Shown one piece after another: positions 62,928-64,000 of a stretch of 64,000 nt of DNA. The position numbers were made by a program, and so were the translations under genes. Under the pieces are notes generated by a model. It worked only from the letters and a program-made list of their open reading frames with translations, was not told the DNA's origin and ran no database searches. The stretch covers positions 46,099 through 110,098 of the forward strand of contig NZ_JAERTZ010000001.1 in the NCBI RefSeq assembly GCF_016746085.1. Reading direction: 5' to 3'. This DNA comes from Zobellella iuensis. GTDB lineage: Bacteria; Pseudomonadota; Gammaproteobacteria; Enterobacterales; Aeromonadaceae. Position 1 is the first letter of the stretch, and every line of letters starts with the position of its first letter.

Positions 62928-63779
62928 ATGGCAGATGAAATAAAGAGTAAAAAACCGAAAACCACCAGGCAGAGCAGTGCCACCCAGGTACAGTCCCTGT
63001 CCCGTGCCCTGCTGTTGCTGGAACGGCTGGCCGCCTCCGATATGGGCATGTCGCTGACCGAGGTGGCCGGCAGCCTGGGGCTGGCCCCCTCCACCGCCCA
63101 TCGCCTGCTCAACAGCCTGCGCAGCCACGATTTTGTGGACGTGGACGAAGCCCAGGGGTTGTGGAGCATCGGGGTTCATGCGTTTTCCATCGGCAATGCC
63201 TACCTCAAGAAGCGCGACTTTATCGCCCAGGCCCGGCCCTTTATGAAGCAGCTGGTGGCGGAAACCGGCGAAACCTCCAACCTGGCCATTCTGGAGAAAA
63301 GCAGCGTGGTCTTTGTGGGCCAGGTGGAGTCGCCCCAGACCATGCGCATGGTGGTGTCCCTGGGCAGCCGTTCGCCGCTGCATGCTTCCGGGGTGGGCAA
63401 GGCGCTGCTGTCGGCCATGCCGCGCAAGGACGCCCTGGAAATCATCCGCAAGACCGGCATGGCTTCCTTCACCGATCACACCATCACCACCCCCAGCCAG
63501 TTCGAGCAGGAGCTGAACAAGATAGGCCAGCAGGGCTATTCGCTGGACGACGAGGAGCAGTTCGAGGGCCTGCGCTGCATCGCCGCCAATATCTACAACG
63601 AATACGGCGAGGCGGTGGCCGCCATCTCCATCTCCGGCCCGGCGGTGCGGGTCAAATGGGAACGCATCCCCATGCTCAGCGCCCTGGTGATGGACGCGGC
63701 CAAGGAAGTGACCAAAGCCATCGGTGGCCGGGCGCCCGAGAGCAGCTGGAAGCTGGCAGCGGGAAGCCGGAAGTTGTAG
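62928..63779 (+). CDS. IclR-family transcriptional regulator
   Basis: 283-aa regulator. N-terminal winged helix-turn-helix (LSRALLLLERLAASDMGMSLTEVAGSLGLAPSTAHRLLNSL) and a C-terminal IclR effector domain with the LHASGVGKALLSAM and GYSLDDEEQFEGLRCIAANIYNEYG motifs. The last residues (SSWKLAAGSRKL) are encoded by a copy of the dispersed GCCGGAAGC repeat, so the natural C-terminus has probably been changed. The target is likely outside the window. Confidence 0.92.
   Translation: MADEIKSKKPKTTRQSSATQVQSLSRALLLLERLAASDMGMSLTEVAGSLGLAPSTAHRLLNSLRSHDFVDVDEAQGLWSIGVHAFSIGNAYLKKRDFIAQARPFMKQLVAETGETSNLAILEKSSVVFVGQVESPQTMRMVVSLGSRSPLHASGVGKALLSAMPRKDALEIIRKTGMASFTDHTITTPSQFEQELNKIGQQGYSLDDEEQFEGLRCIAANIYNEYGEAVAAISISGPAVRVKWERIPMLSALVMDAAKEVTKAIGGRAPESSWKLAAGSRKL
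63742..63777. repeat. GC-rich dispersed repeat, copy D, inside the IclR 3' end
   Basis: AGCAGCTGGAAGCTGGCAGC followed by GGGAAGCCGGAAG; the same units as copies A-C, here read through as the last dozen codons of the IclR gene. Confidence 0.6.
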
Positions 63780-64000
63780 GAGCTATCCCAATCGAGCGCG
63801 GAGCGCCGACCAGGCGGCGTTCGAATAAATTCGACCCTTATATATTGAAGAGAGATGAACTATGGGTGGCGCGCCGGGGTCACCGGGTCTACCGTAGATA
63901 CTCTGTTTAAAATCAAGATTTCATGTGCTCTTCACTGAACAGCAAAGCGGAATCGAACGCCGTTTCAGTCTGCATGCAGGCCCATAGTCCGGTGAGGTAT
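63780..64000. other. Window end without a recognised gene
   Basis: 221 bases, more AT-rich than average. A short open frame from the ATG at 63923 runs to the window edge (26 codons) without a clear ribosome-binding site. It could be the start of a gene but cannot be supported. Confidence 0.3.

Noticed and set aside
63923..64000. Short frame at the window end as a gene start
   Set aside because: No clear ribosome-binding site and only 26 codons visible; cannot be judged.

Overview
The window is about 61-62 % GC, densely packed chromosomal DNA from a gammaproteobacterium. Gene content points to a marine or salt-adapted member of the Aeromonadales (Oceanimonas, Zobellella or Oceanisphaera type): an Mrp Na+/H+ antiporter, cytochrome c4, glnALG, typA, an E. 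coli-type pssA, and an Arg-His-Leu-Pro tRNA operon. The genus is an inference; no rRNA gene is present to confirm it.

Backbone. From engB to yiiD the conserved genes keep the E. coli order: engB - yihI - hemN - glnG - glnL - glnA - typA - yihY - dtd - yiiD. Two stretches interrupt it. The first, about 9.1-25.2 kb, lies between hemN and glnG and carries a signal-transduction cluster plus add. The second, about 27.9-30.4 kb, separates glnL from glnA with a SlyA/MarR regulator, an HlyD-type adaptor and a DUF2955 membrane protein. NtrC boxes lie before glnL and glnA, and glnA has a recognisable sigma-54 promoter.

Signal-transduction island (9.1-24.1 kb). It holds three chemoreceptors, an H-NS-family protein heading an operon with two of the receptors and a periplasmic binding protein, a PAS-GGDEF-EAL protein, a soluble five-PAS histidine kinase, two NarL/FixJ response regulators, and several decayed CheB-receiver or EAL fragments. 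Four of its transcription units are preceded, 189-250 bp upstream of the start codon, by the same palindrome (consensus GTARGGATTTCCTTAS) followed by a shared downstream segment. This looks like a private regulon of the island, and the NarL-type regulators encoded there are the obvious candidate binders.

34-46 kb. Housekeeping genes: yihY, prolyl aminopeptidase, dtd, yiiD, an AsmA-like protein, recG, pssA, a large Xaa-Pro aminopeptidase and a DMT transporter. A dispersed GC-rich repeat built on GCCGGAAGC/GCTTCCGGC recurs at gene ends here and again at 63.7 kb.

46.5-53.8 kb. A minus-strand cluster encodes a LysR regulator, an ethanolamine-permease-like APC transporter, a glutamine-synthetase-like ligase, an aldehyde dehydrogenase, an iron-containing alcohol dehydrogenase and a class I glutamine amidotransferase. 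The parts fit a gamma-glutamylation route for an amino alcohol such as ethanolamine: uptake, glutamylation, two oxidations, then hydrolysis to glutamate and an amino acid.

53.9-64 kb. An RND efflux pair with a TetR repressor and a perfect 20-bp operator; the tRNA cluster with a broken extra tRNA-Pro copy; an FMN riboswitch controlling ribB; a methionine/glutamine-type aminotransferase with an omega-amidase; and an IclR regulator. No CRISPR array, insertion sequence, prophage or rRNA gene was found.
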